This document shows positions 1 through 8,776 of a stretch of 64,000 nucleotides of DNA, piece after piece; within the stretch, counting starts at the first letter, position 1, and each line of letters begins with the position of its first letter. The position numbers were made by a program, and so were the translations under genes. The stretch lies in NCBI RefSeq assembly GCF_001746295.1, contig NZ_MJAH01000003.1, forward strand, positions 265,922 to 329,921, written 5' to 3'. The DNA is from Streptomyces sp. LUP47B. GTDB taxonomy: Bacteria > Actinomycetota > Actinomycetes > Streptomycetales > Streptomycetaceae. Below the pieces are notes generated by a model. It had not been told where the DNA came from. It made no database searches and saw only the letters and a program-made list of their open reading frames with translations.

Positions 1-1
1 C

Positions 2-43
2 GTGGCCGCCTCGATCACCCACTGCCTGCGCGAGGGGCGGTGA
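2..43 (+). CDS. 3' end of an unidentified gene (partial)
   Basis: Only the last 13 codons and a TGA are visible, ending in ITHCLREGR. The reading frame is GC-rich at third positions like the neighbours. The tail is too short to identify. The gene enters from the left edge of the window and runs towards the TetR gene. Confidence 0.35.
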   Translation: MAASITHCLREGR

Positions 44-189
44 GCGGCGCGGGTTCCGGATGTAGTCATGGTGTCAAGTATGCCGGGATCTTTCTGCGCC
101 CGTACCGCACGGGCACCAGGAATTACGGTCCCGACCAGGCAGAGTTACTGGATAGCATGGCGAGTACCGTCGGGCGTACAGGGAGCAGC

Positions 190-843
190 ATGGCCACGAA
201 GCAGAACGGCAAGCAACCGGCCCACCGTCCTTCGCGGCGGCAGCACATCATCGCGGCCGCGGTCAGGGTGTTCGGGCGCAACGGGTTCGCCGAGACCAGC
301 GTGCAGGACATCGCGGACGAGGCCGAGGTGGTGCCCACGGCCGTCTACTACCACTTCGCCGGCAAGGAGGAGCTGCTCGAACTGTCCATGCGGCGGGTCT
401 TCGACCAGCTGAACGCGGTCGTGGAGGCGGCCCGGCCGGAGTCCGAGCCGGGTGACGCCGAAGGCCTGGTGCGGGTCATCGACGCCGTGTGGGACTGGGT
501 GGAGAAGAACCCGGACGAGGCCCGGCTCTACCAGGTCCAGGTCGCCTCGGCCAACGGCAACCTCAAGGCGCTGCGCGACGAGTTCGAGCAGCGGCACATC
601 CAGCGGGCGTACGACTATCTGCCGGACGGCACCACCCGCAACCCGCGGGCGGCCAAGACGCGGCATGCGTCGCAGGCGCTCGCCGTGCGCACGCTGATCA
701 GTACGACCATCCTCGTCACCGCGCTGCGGGCGGAGGGCGGGCCGCTGTCGGAACTGCCGTCACGGTCCGTGCAGGAGGCCGTCAGGGCGTTGGCGCTGCG
801 CATCGTCGCCGCCGACCGGGGGAGCGCGGCCGCCCCGGCCTGA
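190..843 (+). CDS. TetR-family transcriptional regulator
   Basis: This is a 217-residue repressor-type regulator. The N-terminal helix-turn-helix is clear at about residues 17-63 (IIAAAVRVFGRNGFAETSV followed by PTAVYYHFAGKEEL), the classic TetR recognition-helix pattern. The C-terminal ligand-binding half is helical and not family-specific. I chose the ATG at 190 because GGGAG lies 5 nt upstream and the HTH then sits at the usual distance from the N-terminus; an in-frame ATG at 157 has no ribosome site. It is convergent with the SDR that ends the CoA-catabolic operon, so it is the natural candidate regulator of that operon and of the divergent acyl-CoA dehydrogenase at 8777. Its ligand would then be an acyl-CoA, which is inference. 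Confidence 0.88.
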   Translation: MATKQNGKQPAHRPSRRQHIIAAAVRVFGRNGFAETSVQDIADEAEVVPTAVYYHFAGKEELLELSMRRVFDQLNAVVEAARPESEPGDAEGLVRVIDAVWDWVEKNPDEARLYQVQVASANGNLKALRDEFEQRHIQRAYDYLPDGTTRNPRAAKTRHASQALAVRTLISTTILVTALRAEGGPLSELPSRSVQEAVRALALRIVAADRGSAAAPA

Positions 844-907
844 GACCGCCCTCGGGCACGTTCAGCGGAGCCGGTCAGTCACCAGGGCGGCGGAAGGCAG
901 ACCTGGC

Positions 908-1612
908 TCACCAGGGCAGTGGCTCGCGGCCGGCGAACAGCCCGCCCGTCGTCTCGTCGCCGTCAGGGAGGGTCGCCAGCCAGACGGGCGTGTCCGCGCC
1001 CTCCTCCGGGCCGCGCGGCGCGGACGGACCGCCCATGCCGCTGCGGGTCCACCCGGGGTCGGCCGCGTTGACCAGGACGCCAGTGCCGGACAGCTCGCCG
1101 GCGAGCATCCGGGTGAAGGCGTTGAGCGCGGTCTTGGAGACGCGGTAGGCCGGGTGCCGGCCGGAGTCCATCAGCGCCAGGGAGCCGTACGAGCTGGTGA
1201 GGTTGACCACGCGTCCGTAGCCGCCCCGCACCATGCCCGGGACGACGGCCTCGGCCACCCGCCAGGCGCCCACGAGATTGATGTCCAGGGTGGCACGCAG
1301 GATCTCCTCGTCGACGTACGGAGGCCGCAGCTCGCCGTCCAGGGACACTCCCGCGTTGTTCACCAGCACGTCCACCCCGCCGCCGGTCAGCTCCGCGGCC
1401 TCCCGCACCGCTTCGGTGACGCTCTTCGGGGAACTCACGTCCAGGGCCAGCGGCAGCGCCCCCTGGCCGATGGTGCGGCACGCCTCCTCGGCGGCCTCCA
1501 GCTGCCGTGCCGCGACCAGTACCCGCAGCCCCCGCTCCGCGAGTTGTCGGCAGATCTCCACGCCGATCCCGCGAGCGCCGCCGGTGACCAGGGCGGTTCT
1601 GTTCTCGCTCAT
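908..1612 (-). CDS. Short-chain dehydrogenase/reductase (SDR)
   Basis: A 234-residue classical SDR. The Rossmann glycine motif TGGARGIG is at residues 10-17, NNAG follows at about residue 88, and the active-site Ser and the Tyr-x-x-x-Lys pair (YRVSK) are near residues 140-157, so an active NAD(P)-dependent oxidoreductase is expected. It is the last gene of the minus-strand operon, 21 nt after the thiolase stop. In that context it most likely oxidises a hydroxyacyl-CoA or ketone intermediate; the substrate is not readable from the sequence. Confidence 0.92.
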   Translation of the reverse strand: MSENRTALVTGGARGIGVEICRQLAERGLRVLVAARQLEAAEEACRTIGQGALPLALDVSSPKSVTEAVREAAELTGGGVDVLVNNAGVSLDGELRPPYVDEEILRATLDINLVGAWRVAEAVVPGMVRGGYGRVVNLTSSYGSLALMDSGRHPAYRVSKTALNAFTRMLAGELSGTGVLVNAADPGWTRSGMGGPSAPRGPEEGADTPVWLATLPDGDETTGGLFAGREPLPW

Positions 1613-1633
1613 GGTGATTCCCTTCGACTGCGG

Positions 1634-2788
1634 TCAGACCGTCAGTACCGCGCAGGCACTGATCCCGGGCGCCCCGTACACATGGGTGAAGCCCACCCGG
1701 GGACCACCGGGCACCTGCACCCCCGGCGCGCGGCCCTGCAACTGCCGTACGACCTCGTGGAACTGGCGCAGACCGGAAGCGCCCACCGGCTCACCACCGG
1801 CCAGGCAGCCGCCGTCGGTGTTGACCGGGATCCGGCCGGTGGGGTCGGTGGCACCCGAGGCCAGCAGTTCCGGCTGCTCGCCGTGCCCGCACAGCCCGGT
1901 CTCCGCCAGGTGGATCAGCTCGGAACCGCTGTCGGTGTCCTGCAACTGCGCGATCTGGACGTCCGAGGGCCTCAGACCCGCGCCGCGGAACACGGCCTCG
2001 GCCGCGTCCACGCTGGGGCTGCGGTGCGGCCCAGGCGGCAGCCAGGGAGCGAACACCTCGAAGGAGCCGAACCGTCTGGTCCGGAAGGCCAACGAGGCCA
2101 GCTCGACCGGACGTTCGCACAGATCGAAGGCGCGGTCGCCACGGGCGAGGATCAGCGCCGCCGCGCCCTGCCCCGGAGAACAGAACATGTACTGGGTGAG
2201 CGGCGGGCTGACCTCCGCGGAACCGAGGATCTCCTCCTCGGTCAGCTCCTTGCGCCGCCAGGCGAGCGGGTGGCGGGAGCCGTTGCGGAAGGCGCGTGCC
2301 GCCACCATCGCCAACGCCCGCTCAGGGATGGCGTACTCGTGCAGATACCGCTGCGTCTTCAGCGCGAAGAACTGGGTCGTCAACATCAGCCCGGTCTCCG
2401 CGTACCAGTCGCCCAGTCCGTACCGGGCCGCGGAGACATGGAACGCGCCCCGTTCGTGCTTGTCGAAGCCGACGGCGAGTCCGAGCGACGCCTCGCCCGC
2501 CCGCAGTGCGTTGGCGACGGCGAGCACCGTCGAGGCGCCGGTCGCGCAGCCGTTCTGCACATTGACGAACGGCACGCCGGTCAGCCCCAGACGCCCCACC
2601 AGGGTGTCGGGCTTGCCGGACACGTCGGAGCCGCCGGCCGCGTACCCGATGTCCGCCCAGCCGACACCGGCGTCGGCCAGTGCCTCCCGTATCGCCCGTT
2701 CGGCCATGTCCATACCGCTGACGCTCTCGTCCCGGCCGAAGGGATGCATGCCGCATCCGACGACGTAGACCTCTTCGGAGCGGCTCAT
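1634..2788 (-). CDS. Thiolase-like (SCP-x / Ltp-type) protein
   Basis: A 384-residue member of the thiolase superfamily, in the lipid-transfer-protein/SCP-x branch. The nucleophile region is visible as NGCATGAS near residue 84, and a second cysteine is in SACAVLTV at the C-terminus. The usual HPxGATG loop is replaced by GGEPVGASG. Its ATG overlaps the TGA of the DUF35 gene (ATGA). Thiolase-like proteins of this branch encoded next to a DUF35 protein act as aldolases or thiolases on CoA-linked side chains (the Ltp2-DUF35 pair of steroid degradation is the characterised example). The same role here is inference. The start was chosen on the overlap and the MSRSEEVYVVGCG N-terminus. Confidence 0.9.
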   Translation of the reverse strand: MSRSEEVYVVGCGMHPFGRDESVSGMDMAERAIREALADAGVGWADIGYAAGGSDVSGKPDTLVGRLGLTGVPFVNVQNGCATGASTVLAVANALRAGEASLGLAVGFDKHERGAFHVSAARYGLGDWYAETGLMLTTQFFALKTQRYLHEYAIPERALAMVAARAFRNGSRHPLAWRRKELTEEEILGSAEVSPPLTQYMFCSPGQGAAALILARGDRAFDLCERPVELASLAFRTRRFGSFEVFAPWLPPGPHRSPSVDAAEAVFRGAGLRPSDVQIAQLQDTDSGSELIHLAETGLCGHGEQPELLASGATDPTGRIPVNTDGGCLAGGEPVGASGLRQFHEVVRQLQGRAPGVQVPGGPRVGFTHVYGAPGISACAVLTV

Positions 2789-3204
2789 CGCTCGTCCTCG
2801 GCAGCCGAGCCGAAGGCGAAGGTCAGGATCCGGGTCCCGTCCTCGTCGCGGTACGCCTCCACCGTGGTCAGCCGGACCGGCAGCCCGATCCGAATCAGCC
2901 GGCGAGGGATGTCGAGGCGCGCCTCCACCAGGATCTCCCCGAGGTCGACATAGCCGAGGGCGTACGGCTGGTGATCGCCGGTGGGCGGGCGGTACGGCTC
3001 TTTGGGCCGGAACGACTGCACCGTCCACGACCAGATCTCGCCGCTGTCCGGCAATACGTGCGCGGCCATCGCCCCGTCCGAGCACTTGGGGCAGGAGTTC
3101 TGCCGGGGGAAGACGACGGTGCGGCACCCGGTGCAGCGCGCGCCCACGAGGCGCGGCGGATCCGCGCCGTCGAAGAGGCTCTCGTCGATGAGTCTGGTGG
3201 TCAT
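2785..3204 (-). CDS. DUF35 Zn-ribbon/OB-fold protein
   Basis: A 139-residue DUF35 protein. The rubredoxin-like zinc ribbon is explicit: CTGC at residues 24-27 and CPKC at 38-41. An OB-fold follows, ending in RILTFAFG. DUF35 proteins are obligate small partners of thiolase-like enzymes and probably contact the CoA ester. The stop codon overlaps the start of the thiolase-like gene by the ATGA junction, which argues for a stoichiometric complex. The start at 3204 gives MTTRLIDESLF, a normal family N-terminus. Confidence 0.92.
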   Translation of the reverse strand: MTTRLIDESLFDGADPPRLVGARCTGCRTVVFPRQNSCPKCSDGAMAAHVLPDSGEIWSWTVQSFRPKEPYRPPTGDHQPYALGYVDLGEILVEARLDIPRRLIRIGLPVRLTTVEAYRDEDGTRILTFAFGSAAEDER

Positions 3205-3272
3205 GCCGCCCGCCTTCTTCCTGCCGTCACGGTCGGCCCTTCCCGACGTGACCGGTCGCTTCCGTCCTGCGG

Positions 3273-4403
3273 TCACCAGCTCAGGAGCCCGGCGAGTCGT
3301 TCCCGGTGGTGGGCCGCGCCGCCCAGCAGCACGGCGTCTGACTGGGCGCGCCGGAAGTACAGGTGCGCGTCGTGCTCCCAGGTGAAGCCCATGCCGCCGT
3401 GCAACTGGACGCATTCGGCGGCGACGTACGTGAACGCCTCGCCGCACCAGGACTGCGCCACCGCCGCGGCCTCCGCGAAAGCCTCGGGCGACCCGGCCGT
3501 CCGTACCGCCCGGACCACTGCGGACCGCGCGGACTCGACCTGGAGCAGCATGTCCGCGCAGGTGTGCTTGATCGCTTGGAAGCTGCCGATCGCCCGGCCG
3601 AACTGCGTACGGTCCCGCACATGCGCCACCGTCATGTCCAGGGCCGCCTGCGCCCCGCCGAGCTGCTCGGCGGCCAGCGCCACGAAGGCCACGTCGAGGG
3701 CGCGGGTGACGACCTCCGTCCCTTCGCCCCCAGCGGTCAGCGCACGCACCGGGGCAGCGGCGAAGGTGACCACGGCCTGGCCCCGGCTCAGGTCCAGCGT
3801 GGGCACCCGGCGGACGGTCACGCCCGGTCCGCGCGGGTCGGCGAGGAAGAGGTCCACGCCGTCGGGTCCGGCGGCCGCGACCACCAGGGCCTCGGCGTCG
3901 GCGCCGTCGAGCACGAAGGGTGCGATGCCGTCCAGCGTCGGGGTACTGCCCTGCCAGGTGACGCCGATCGGCACGGCGTCCGGCCGCCACACGCCGTCGG
4001 GCGCGGCCACGGCCAGTGCGTGCACCGTGCCTGCGGCCACCTCCGCCAGCGGTGCTTCGGCGGTACCGCAGCCGGCCAGCACCTGCCCGGCCAGCACGGT
4101 GGAGGACAGCAGCGGCACGGCGGCCGACGTTCTGCCCAGTTCTTCGCAGACCACGGCGATCTCCGCGAGGCCGCCGACGCCTCCCACCGCTTCGGGCAGT
4201 CCGAGGGCCGCGAGGCCCACCTGCCGGCCGAGGGTGTCCCAGAGGCCGGCGTCGATGCCGGGGGCGTGCTCGTCGAGCCGGCGCACCGCGGCGATGCCGC
4301 CCGCGTCGGCGCACACGGACCGCACGGTCGCGCGCAGATCCTCGAGTTCGGCCTCCGAGGCCTCGGTCGTTCCGGCGGCGGGGCCGGTCACAGTGGTCGT
4401 CAT
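3273..4403 (-). CDS. Acyl-CoA dehydrogenase
   Basis: A 376-residue flavoprotein of the acyl-CoA dehydrogenase family, introducing an alpha-beta double bond into an acyl-CoA. The C-terminal half carries RTQFGRAIGSFQAIKHTCAD and the LHGGMGFTWEHD stretch, whose Glu is the usual base in this clade. The N-terminal half is compact and divergent, as in the smaller subunit of alpha2-beta2 FadE-type heteromers. A second, more complete family member is divergent at 8777, so the two could form a heteromer. The start ATG overlaps the stop of the upstream dikinase-like gene (ATGA). Confidence 0.92.
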   Translation of the reverse strand: MTTTVTGPAAGTTEASEAELEDLRATVRSVCADAGGIAAVRRLDEHAPGIDAGLWDTLGRQVGLAALGLPEAVGGVGGLAEIAVVCEELGRTSAAVPLLSSTVLAGQVLAGCGTAEAPLAEVAAGTVHALAVAAPDGVWRPDAVPIGVTWQGSTPTLDGIAPFVLDGADAEALVVAAAGPDGVDLFLADPRGPGVTVRRVPTLDLSRGQAVVTFAAAPVRALTAGGEGTEVVTRALDVAFVALAAEQLGGAQAALDMTVAHVRDRTQFGRAIGSFQAIKHTCADMLLQVESARSAVVRAVRTAGSPEAFAEAAAVAQSWCGEAFTYVAAECVQLHGGMGFTWEHDAHLYFRRAQSDAVLLGGAAHHRERLAGLLSW

Positions 4404-6976
4404 GCCGGCGTCCCGTTCTCGTCGCTTCCGCTTCCGCGCAGCGTGCTGTGTGCCGCCGCCATCCGGGCGACCGGCACGCGGTGCGCGGAGCAGGAGACGT
4501 AGTCCAGTCCGACGTCGTCGCAGAACGAGACCGACTCGGGATCCCCGCCGTGCTCACCGCACACGCCGAGCTTGATGTCCGGCCGTACGCTCCTGGCCCT
4601 TTCCACGGCCAGGGCGATCAGTGCGCCGACGCCGTGCGGATCGAGCCGGGCGAACGGGCTGGCGGTGAGGAATCCGCGCTCCTGGTAGGAGGCGAGCACC
4701 TGGCGCTCCACGTCGTCCCGGGAGAACCCGTAGGTGAGCTGGGTGAGGTCGTTGGTGCCGAAGGAGAAGAACTCGGCGTGCTCGGCGAGTTCGGCGGCCA
4801 GCAGGGCTGCGCGCGGTGTCTCGATCATCGTGCCGAGCCGGTACGGCACCCGGACGCCGGTGCGGGCGGCCACCGTCTGGGCGGCGTCGCGCACGAAGGC
4901 GGCGGCTACCCGAAGTTCCTCCGGCAGGCTGACCAGCGGGATCATCACCTCCAGCTGGGGGCGGACGCCGGTGGCGGCGACCTCCACCCAGGCGGAGAAC
5001 AGGGCTTCCGCCTGCGCCGGGTACAGCCGCTCGTGGAGCAGCGCCAGGCGTACCCCGCGCAGCCCGAGCATGGGGTTGGCCTCGCGCAGCGAAGCGGCCC
5101 GCTGCTCGGCCGCCGCGTCCCCGGCCTCGCCGGGAGCGGGCAGGAACTCGTGCAGAGGGGCGTCCAGCAGACGTACCGTCACCGGGCGGTCCCCGACCGC
5201 GGCCAGCAGCGCCGTGAAGTCCTCGTGCTGTGCGTGCTCCAGGGCGAGCAGCGCCTCGTCGCGAGCCGCCGGGTCGGCGGCCAGGATGACCCTGCGGATC
5301 AGCGGCAGCCGGTCGCCGAGGAACTGGTGCTCGGTACGGCACAGGCCCACCCCCTCCGCGCCCAGCGCGACGGCCGTGGTCACCTCCGCCGCGGTGTCGG
5401 CGTTGACCCGTACTCCGAGCCGCCGGGAGTCGTCCGCCCACTCGAGCAGGGTGGACAGCTCAGGCGGCGGTCCGGCGACGCTGACACTGAGCGTTCCGGC
5501 GTACACCGCGCCGGTACGGCCGTCGAGCGACACCGCGTCGCCCTCGCGCAGCACTCGCTCCCCGATCCGTACCGTGCCGGCCGCCTTGTCCAGCCGCAGA
5601 CCCTCGACGCCGCAGACGGCCGGCTTGCCGGCGCCGCGCGCCACCACGGCCGCGTGCGAGGCGATGCCGCCGCTGCCGGTCAGCACCGCGGTGGCGGCCA
5701 GCATCCCGGGGACGTCGGCCGGTGTGGTCTCGTGCATCACCAGGACGGCGTGCGCGCCTTCGGCGGCCAGTTCGAGGGCGCGTTCGCTGGACAGGGCGAC
5801 CGTGCCCGTCGCGGCGCCCGGAGACGCGGGCAGGCCCCGTGCCAGGAGTTCCTCGTCGCCGGTCAACTTCAGCTGCGGGTGCAGGAGTTCCTGCACCTGG
5901 GCGGGACCGATGCGGCGTACGGCGGCGTCCTTGTCGAGGGCGCCGTCACGGACCAGGTCGACCGCCAGGCACACCGAAGCGCGCAGCGGCGGGCGGCTCT
6001 GCGCCGAGGCGGCGAGCAGCGAGACCTCGCCGTCGCGGACCTCGAAGTCGACGGACACGGGGGCGTGCAGATGGCGTTCGAGAGTGAGCAGGGCATGCTC
6101 GAGGAGCACCGTCCCGCCCGCGAGCTTCTCCAGCGGTTCGCCGGTGTGCGGGGGCGGTGCGCTGCGGCGTACGCCCCGGAAGAACGAACCCCGCGGAGAG
6201 AAGCGGCCGGACTCGGGGTGGCGGCTGACCGCCGTGCCGTAGCCGGAGCGGTCGGCGGGACCGATGCGCAGCGCCTGGACGTGCAGCGCGATGTCCAGGT
6301 CGGCCGGAAGCTTCTGGGCCTTGCGTGCCCTTCGCGCCCTTGGCGAGTCCCAGCGGGCGAGGACCGCGCGGGCGGCCAGCGCGAGCTGCTCGGCCGGGTC
6401 GTCGGGGAAGGGCCGTCCGGCATGTCGGGCGACCAGGGAGAGCAGTGCCTCGACGCGGGCATGGGGTGCGGGGTTGTCGAGGAGGGCGTCGTCGAGCAGC
6501 GCGGCCGGTACGTCGAGTCCGTACTCGGCGATCATCCGCACCGTGGCCGTCCAGACCTCGTCCAAAGCGTCCGCGCGGCCGATGACGGTGCACAGGTCGA
6601 CGGCGCTGTCGGGGGTGACTCCGAGACAGGCGAGGTCGGGCGGGAGCCCCGCGATGTCCGTCGGCGCACTGGCCGACAGCCGCAGCAGCAGCGGCCTGGC
6701 GGAATCGCCGACGCGGCGCCCGGACAACTGCTCGACGAGCTCGACGGCCGCACGGGCGGTGCCGGGCTCGCCCAGCGAGGCCGCGGTGCCCGCGGGCACG
6801 GTCAGCCCCGGTACCACCGTCAGCCCGAGGGCCACCAGCCGGTCCATCGCGACGCCGTGCGTGCCCAGCGCGTCCGCGTCCAGTCCGCGGGTCCGTCCCT
6901 GGCCGTACGGCACCAGGGCGAGGCCGGGGGCCTGCGGCGGCGTGTCGACGCCGGGGCGGTGGTCGGTGATGTTCAC
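4400..6976 (-). CDS. Pyruvate-phosphate-dikinase-like protein with eroded nucleotide-binding domain
   Basis: An 858-residue protein. The C-terminal two thirds match pyruvate phosphate dikinase: the swivelling phosphohistidine domain has SGGIASHAAVVARG with His441. The PEP/pyruvate barrel has GLCRTEHQF (545-553), MIETPRA (717-723), GTNDLTQLTYGFSRDD (740-755) and CGEHGGDP (806-813). The N-terminal ATP-grasp part (1-330) keeps the outline (GLTVVPGLTVPAG, then SASAPTDIAGLPPD where dikinases have SGARASMPGM), but several of its usual ATP-site signatures are altered or absent. It may therefore phosphorylate a substrate other than AMP/Pi, or act with a partner. It starts with GTG overlapping the TGA of the preceding 212-residue gene. 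It lies inside a CoA-catabolic operon, unlike housekeeping ppdK. Confidence 0.85.
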   Translation of the reverse strand: MNITDHRPGVDTPPQAPGLALVPYGQGRTRGLDADALGTHGVAMDRLVALGLTVVPGLTVPAGTAASLGEPGTARAAVELVEQLSGRRVGDSARPLLLRLSASAPTDIAGLPPDLACLGVTPDSAVDLCTVIGRADALDEVWTATVRMIAEYGLDVPAALLDDALLDNPAPHARVEALLSLVARHAGRPFPDDPAEQLALAARAVLARWDSPRARRARKAQKLPADLDIALHVQALRIGPADRSGYGTAVSRHPESGRFSPRGSFFRGVRRSAPPPHTGEPLEKLAGGTVLLEHALLTLERHLHAPVSVDFEVRDGEVSLLAASAQSRPPLRASVCLAVDLVRDGALDKDAAVRRIGPAQVQELLHPQLKLTGDEELLARGLPASPGAATGTVALSSERALELAAEGAHAVLVMHETTPADVPGMLAATAVLTGSGGIASHAAVVARGAGKPAVCGVEGLRLDKAAGTVRIGERVLREGDAVSLDGRTGAVYAGTLSVSVAGPPPELSTLLEWADDSRRLGVRVNADTAAEVTTAVALGAEGVGLCRTEHQFLGDRLPLIRRVILAADPAARDEALLALEHAQHEDFTALLAAVGDRPVTVRLLDAPLHEFLPAPGEAGDAAAEQRAASLREANPMLGLRGVRLALLHERLYPAQAEALFSAWVEVAATGVRPQLEVMIPLVSLPEELRVAAAFVRDAAQTVAARTGVRVPYRLGTMIETPRAALLAAELAEHAEFFSFGTNDLTQLTYGFSRDDVERQVLASYQERGFLTASPFARLDPHGVGALIALAVERARSVRPDIKLGVCGEHGGDPESVSFCDDVGLDYVSCSAHRVPVARMAAAHSTLRGSGSDENGTPA

Positions 6977-7611
6977 CCGTGGCTCCCTCGGACGAGCTGC
7001 TCCTCGCGGGCCTCGTCCTCGGCGCGGCTGATGCCCAGGACCAGCAGCAGTTCCTGGTGCAGCCGCATCCACACGGTGTGGTACGAGTCGCACAGGGGGG
7101 AGGCCAGCCACTGCCGGTCGCCGTCGTCGAACCGGTCGAGAGCCTCCTCCAGGCCGGTCAGATAGCGGCCGCTGTCCGCGAGCAGCCGCTCCAGCCTGCG
7201 CAGTACAGGTTGGATCGCCTCGTGCACGTCCTCCAGCAGCTCGCGCACCTCGGCGTCGTAGACGCTGTCGCCGTGGTCGTTGACGCTGCCGTCGGGGCGG
7301 CACTGCCAGGCCGTGCAGACCTCGCGGATCTTCCTGTTGACCGGCAGGAACGCCTCGTAGACCGCGCTGATCTGCGCTTCCTGCCCGGAGCCGGCCGGGA
7401 TCCGCAGCATCTGTGCGGCGGCCTGCTTGGCGGACTCGGTGGGCAGCACCATCGGGCCCTTCACCATGGCCAGCCCGGCGTCGACCAGCGGGCGGTGCGC
7501 GGACTCCTGCGTTCCGCGCCACATGCCGCGCAGGACGAGGTCGATGACGGCGTCGGCGAGGGACGGGTCTATGGTGTCTGTCCGCTCCGCGGCAGCAGAA
7601 TGCATCTCCAC
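6973..7611 (-). CDS. Unrecognised helical protein paired with the dikinase-like gene
   Basis: A protein of up to 212 residues from GTG at 7611, or 210 from ATG at 7605; AGGA lies about 7 nt before the GTG. It is rich in Leu, Glu, Asp and Arg and predicted almost entirely helical, with no signal peptide or membrane segment. I do not recognise a domain. The stop codon overlaps the GTG of the dikinase-like gene (GTGA), so the two are translationally coupled. Phenylphosphate synthase, a PEP-synthase relative, also uses a small third subunit of about 24 kDa. The size similarity suggests an accessory subunit but I see no homology, so this is only analogy. Confidence 0.72.
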   Translation of the reverse strand: MEMHSAAAERTDTIDPSLADAVIDLVLRGMWRGTQESAHRPLVDAGLAMVKGPMVLPTESAKQAAAQMLRIPAGSGQEAQISAVYEAFLPVNRKIREVCTAWQCRPDGSVNDHGDSVYDAEVRELLEDVHEAIQPVLRRLERLLADSGRYLTGLEEALDRFDDGDRQWLASPLCDSYHTVWMRLHQELLLVLGISRAEDEAREEQLVRGSHG

Positions 7612-7731
7612 ACCTTTGTTCCTGTGGGGGCGCGGGCTCAGGCCGCGCGGCGACGGATGCCGGGTCGCAGGGAACTGCGATCTGTGTTGCCCGGAGGTTA
7701 CGCTCCAGCGACCCTGTTAGTGAAGAGGAAC

Positions 7732-8556
7732 TCAAGAAACACTTTGCGGCTCCTGGTCCGCCGACCGCTCGGCCGATGCCCTGGCGCGGGACCGGGCGGC
7801 GAGGAAGGACTCCATGGCGTCCTGGGCCTCCGTGCCGCCCGCCAGGGCGGCTATGGAGCGCGACTCCTCGGCGAGTTGCTCCTCCAGCGGCGCGTCGGCC
7901 CCCGCTCGCAACAGCGCCTTCGCGGCCCGCAGCGCGCCCCTTGATCCCGCGGCCAGGGCGGCGGCCGTCCGGTAGGCCGTGTCGTCCAGTTCGGCGTCCT
8001 CCACGACCCGGGACACCAGGCCCCATCCCTCGGCGTCGTCGCCGGTCAGCACCCGGTTGGTAAGGATCAGATCCGCGGCCCGGCGTGGGCCCAGCAGGCG
8101 CTGCAGCACCCAGGACGCACCGCAGTCCGGGGTGAGCCCGATCGCCGTGTAGGCCAGCCGGAAGCGTGCCGACCGGGCCGCCACCACGATGTCGCCCGTC
8201 AGTGCGAGCCCTACTCCACCGCCCGCCGCGGCGCCGCGCACGGCGGTCACCACCGGCACGGGCAGCTCATGCAGGACCTGCACGGCCGCGTGGGCGGCGC
8301 TCGCGACCGCGTGCACATAGGAGCCGGTTTCCGTGCCCCGGCCCGCGAAGGCGCGCAGGTCGCCGCCGACGCAGAAGTTCCCGCCCACTGCCCGCAGCAG
8401 GACCGCGCCGCCGGGGTCCCGGGCGACGTCACGGGCCGCGTCCCGCAAGGCCTCGGCGGTCGGCAGGTCGAGGGCGTTTCCGCGGCCGGGATCGTCCAGC
8501 AGCAGTTCGACGATCCCGTCGGAGTGGCGGACGACCCGGACCGGTTGGGTGCTCAT
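7732..8556 (-). CDS. Enoyl-CoA hydratase/isomerase family protein
   Basis: A 274-residue crotonase-fold protein. The CoA oxyanion-hole stretches are visible as NFCVGGDLRAFAG (about 60-72) and VTAVRGAAAGGGVGLALTGD (about 101-120), and LTPDCGASWVLQRLLG follows. The position usually held by the second catalytic Glu is occupied in PDCGA, so isomerase or other crotonase chemistry is possible. I chose the ATG at 8556 (MSTQPVRVV) with GGGAGAAG 8 nt upstream over an in-frame ATG at 8583. It is the first gene of the minus-strand operon, 120 nt before the 212-residue gene. Confidence 0.9.
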   Translation of the reverse strand: MSTQPVRVVRHSDGIVELLLDDPGRGNALDLPTAEALRDAARDVARDPGGAVLLRAVGGNFCVGGDLRAFAGRGTETGSYVHAVASAAHAAVQVLHELPVPVVTAVRGAAAGGGVGLALTGDIVVAARSARFRLAYTAIGLTPDCGASWVLQRLLGPRRAADLILTNRVLTGDDAEGWGLVSRVVEDAELDDTAYRTAAALAAGSRGALRAAKALLRAGADAPLEEQLAEESRSIAALAGGTEAQDAMESFLAARSRARASAERSADQEPQSVS

Positions 8557-8642
8557 CGGAGGTCTTCTCCCATTCGTTGGCACAGCTCGTCGGCGATCGG
8601 GCTTACATACTGGGCCCGTCCTAAAGTTTCAGTGGCGGCAGG

Positions 8643-8681
8643 TCCTCTTCTGGTCACAAATGAGGGCTCTTCAGAAGAGGA
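8643..8681. promoter_or_regulatory. Inverted repeat in the divergent promoter region
   Basis: TCCTCTTCTG at 8643-8652 and CAGAAGAGGA at 8672-8681 form perfect 10-bp arms around a 19-bp spacer. It lies between the start of the operon (8556) and the divergent acyl-CoA dehydrogenase (8777). The position fits an operator for the TetR regulator at 190, but binding is inferred. Confidence 0.4.
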
Positions 8682-8776
8682 TCGACGCCACCCCTCGGGA
8701 AAGATACTTGACCCGTTGTACAGTTTCTACGACGCGACGGGCACCGGCGCCCGTACGCCCGTCGGCCGGAGGAACC

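Noticed and set aside
4016..7165. A 1049-codon plus-strand frame over the dikinase-like gene
   Set aside because: Antisense shadow with no recognisable domain; the minus-strand gene has PPDK motifs.
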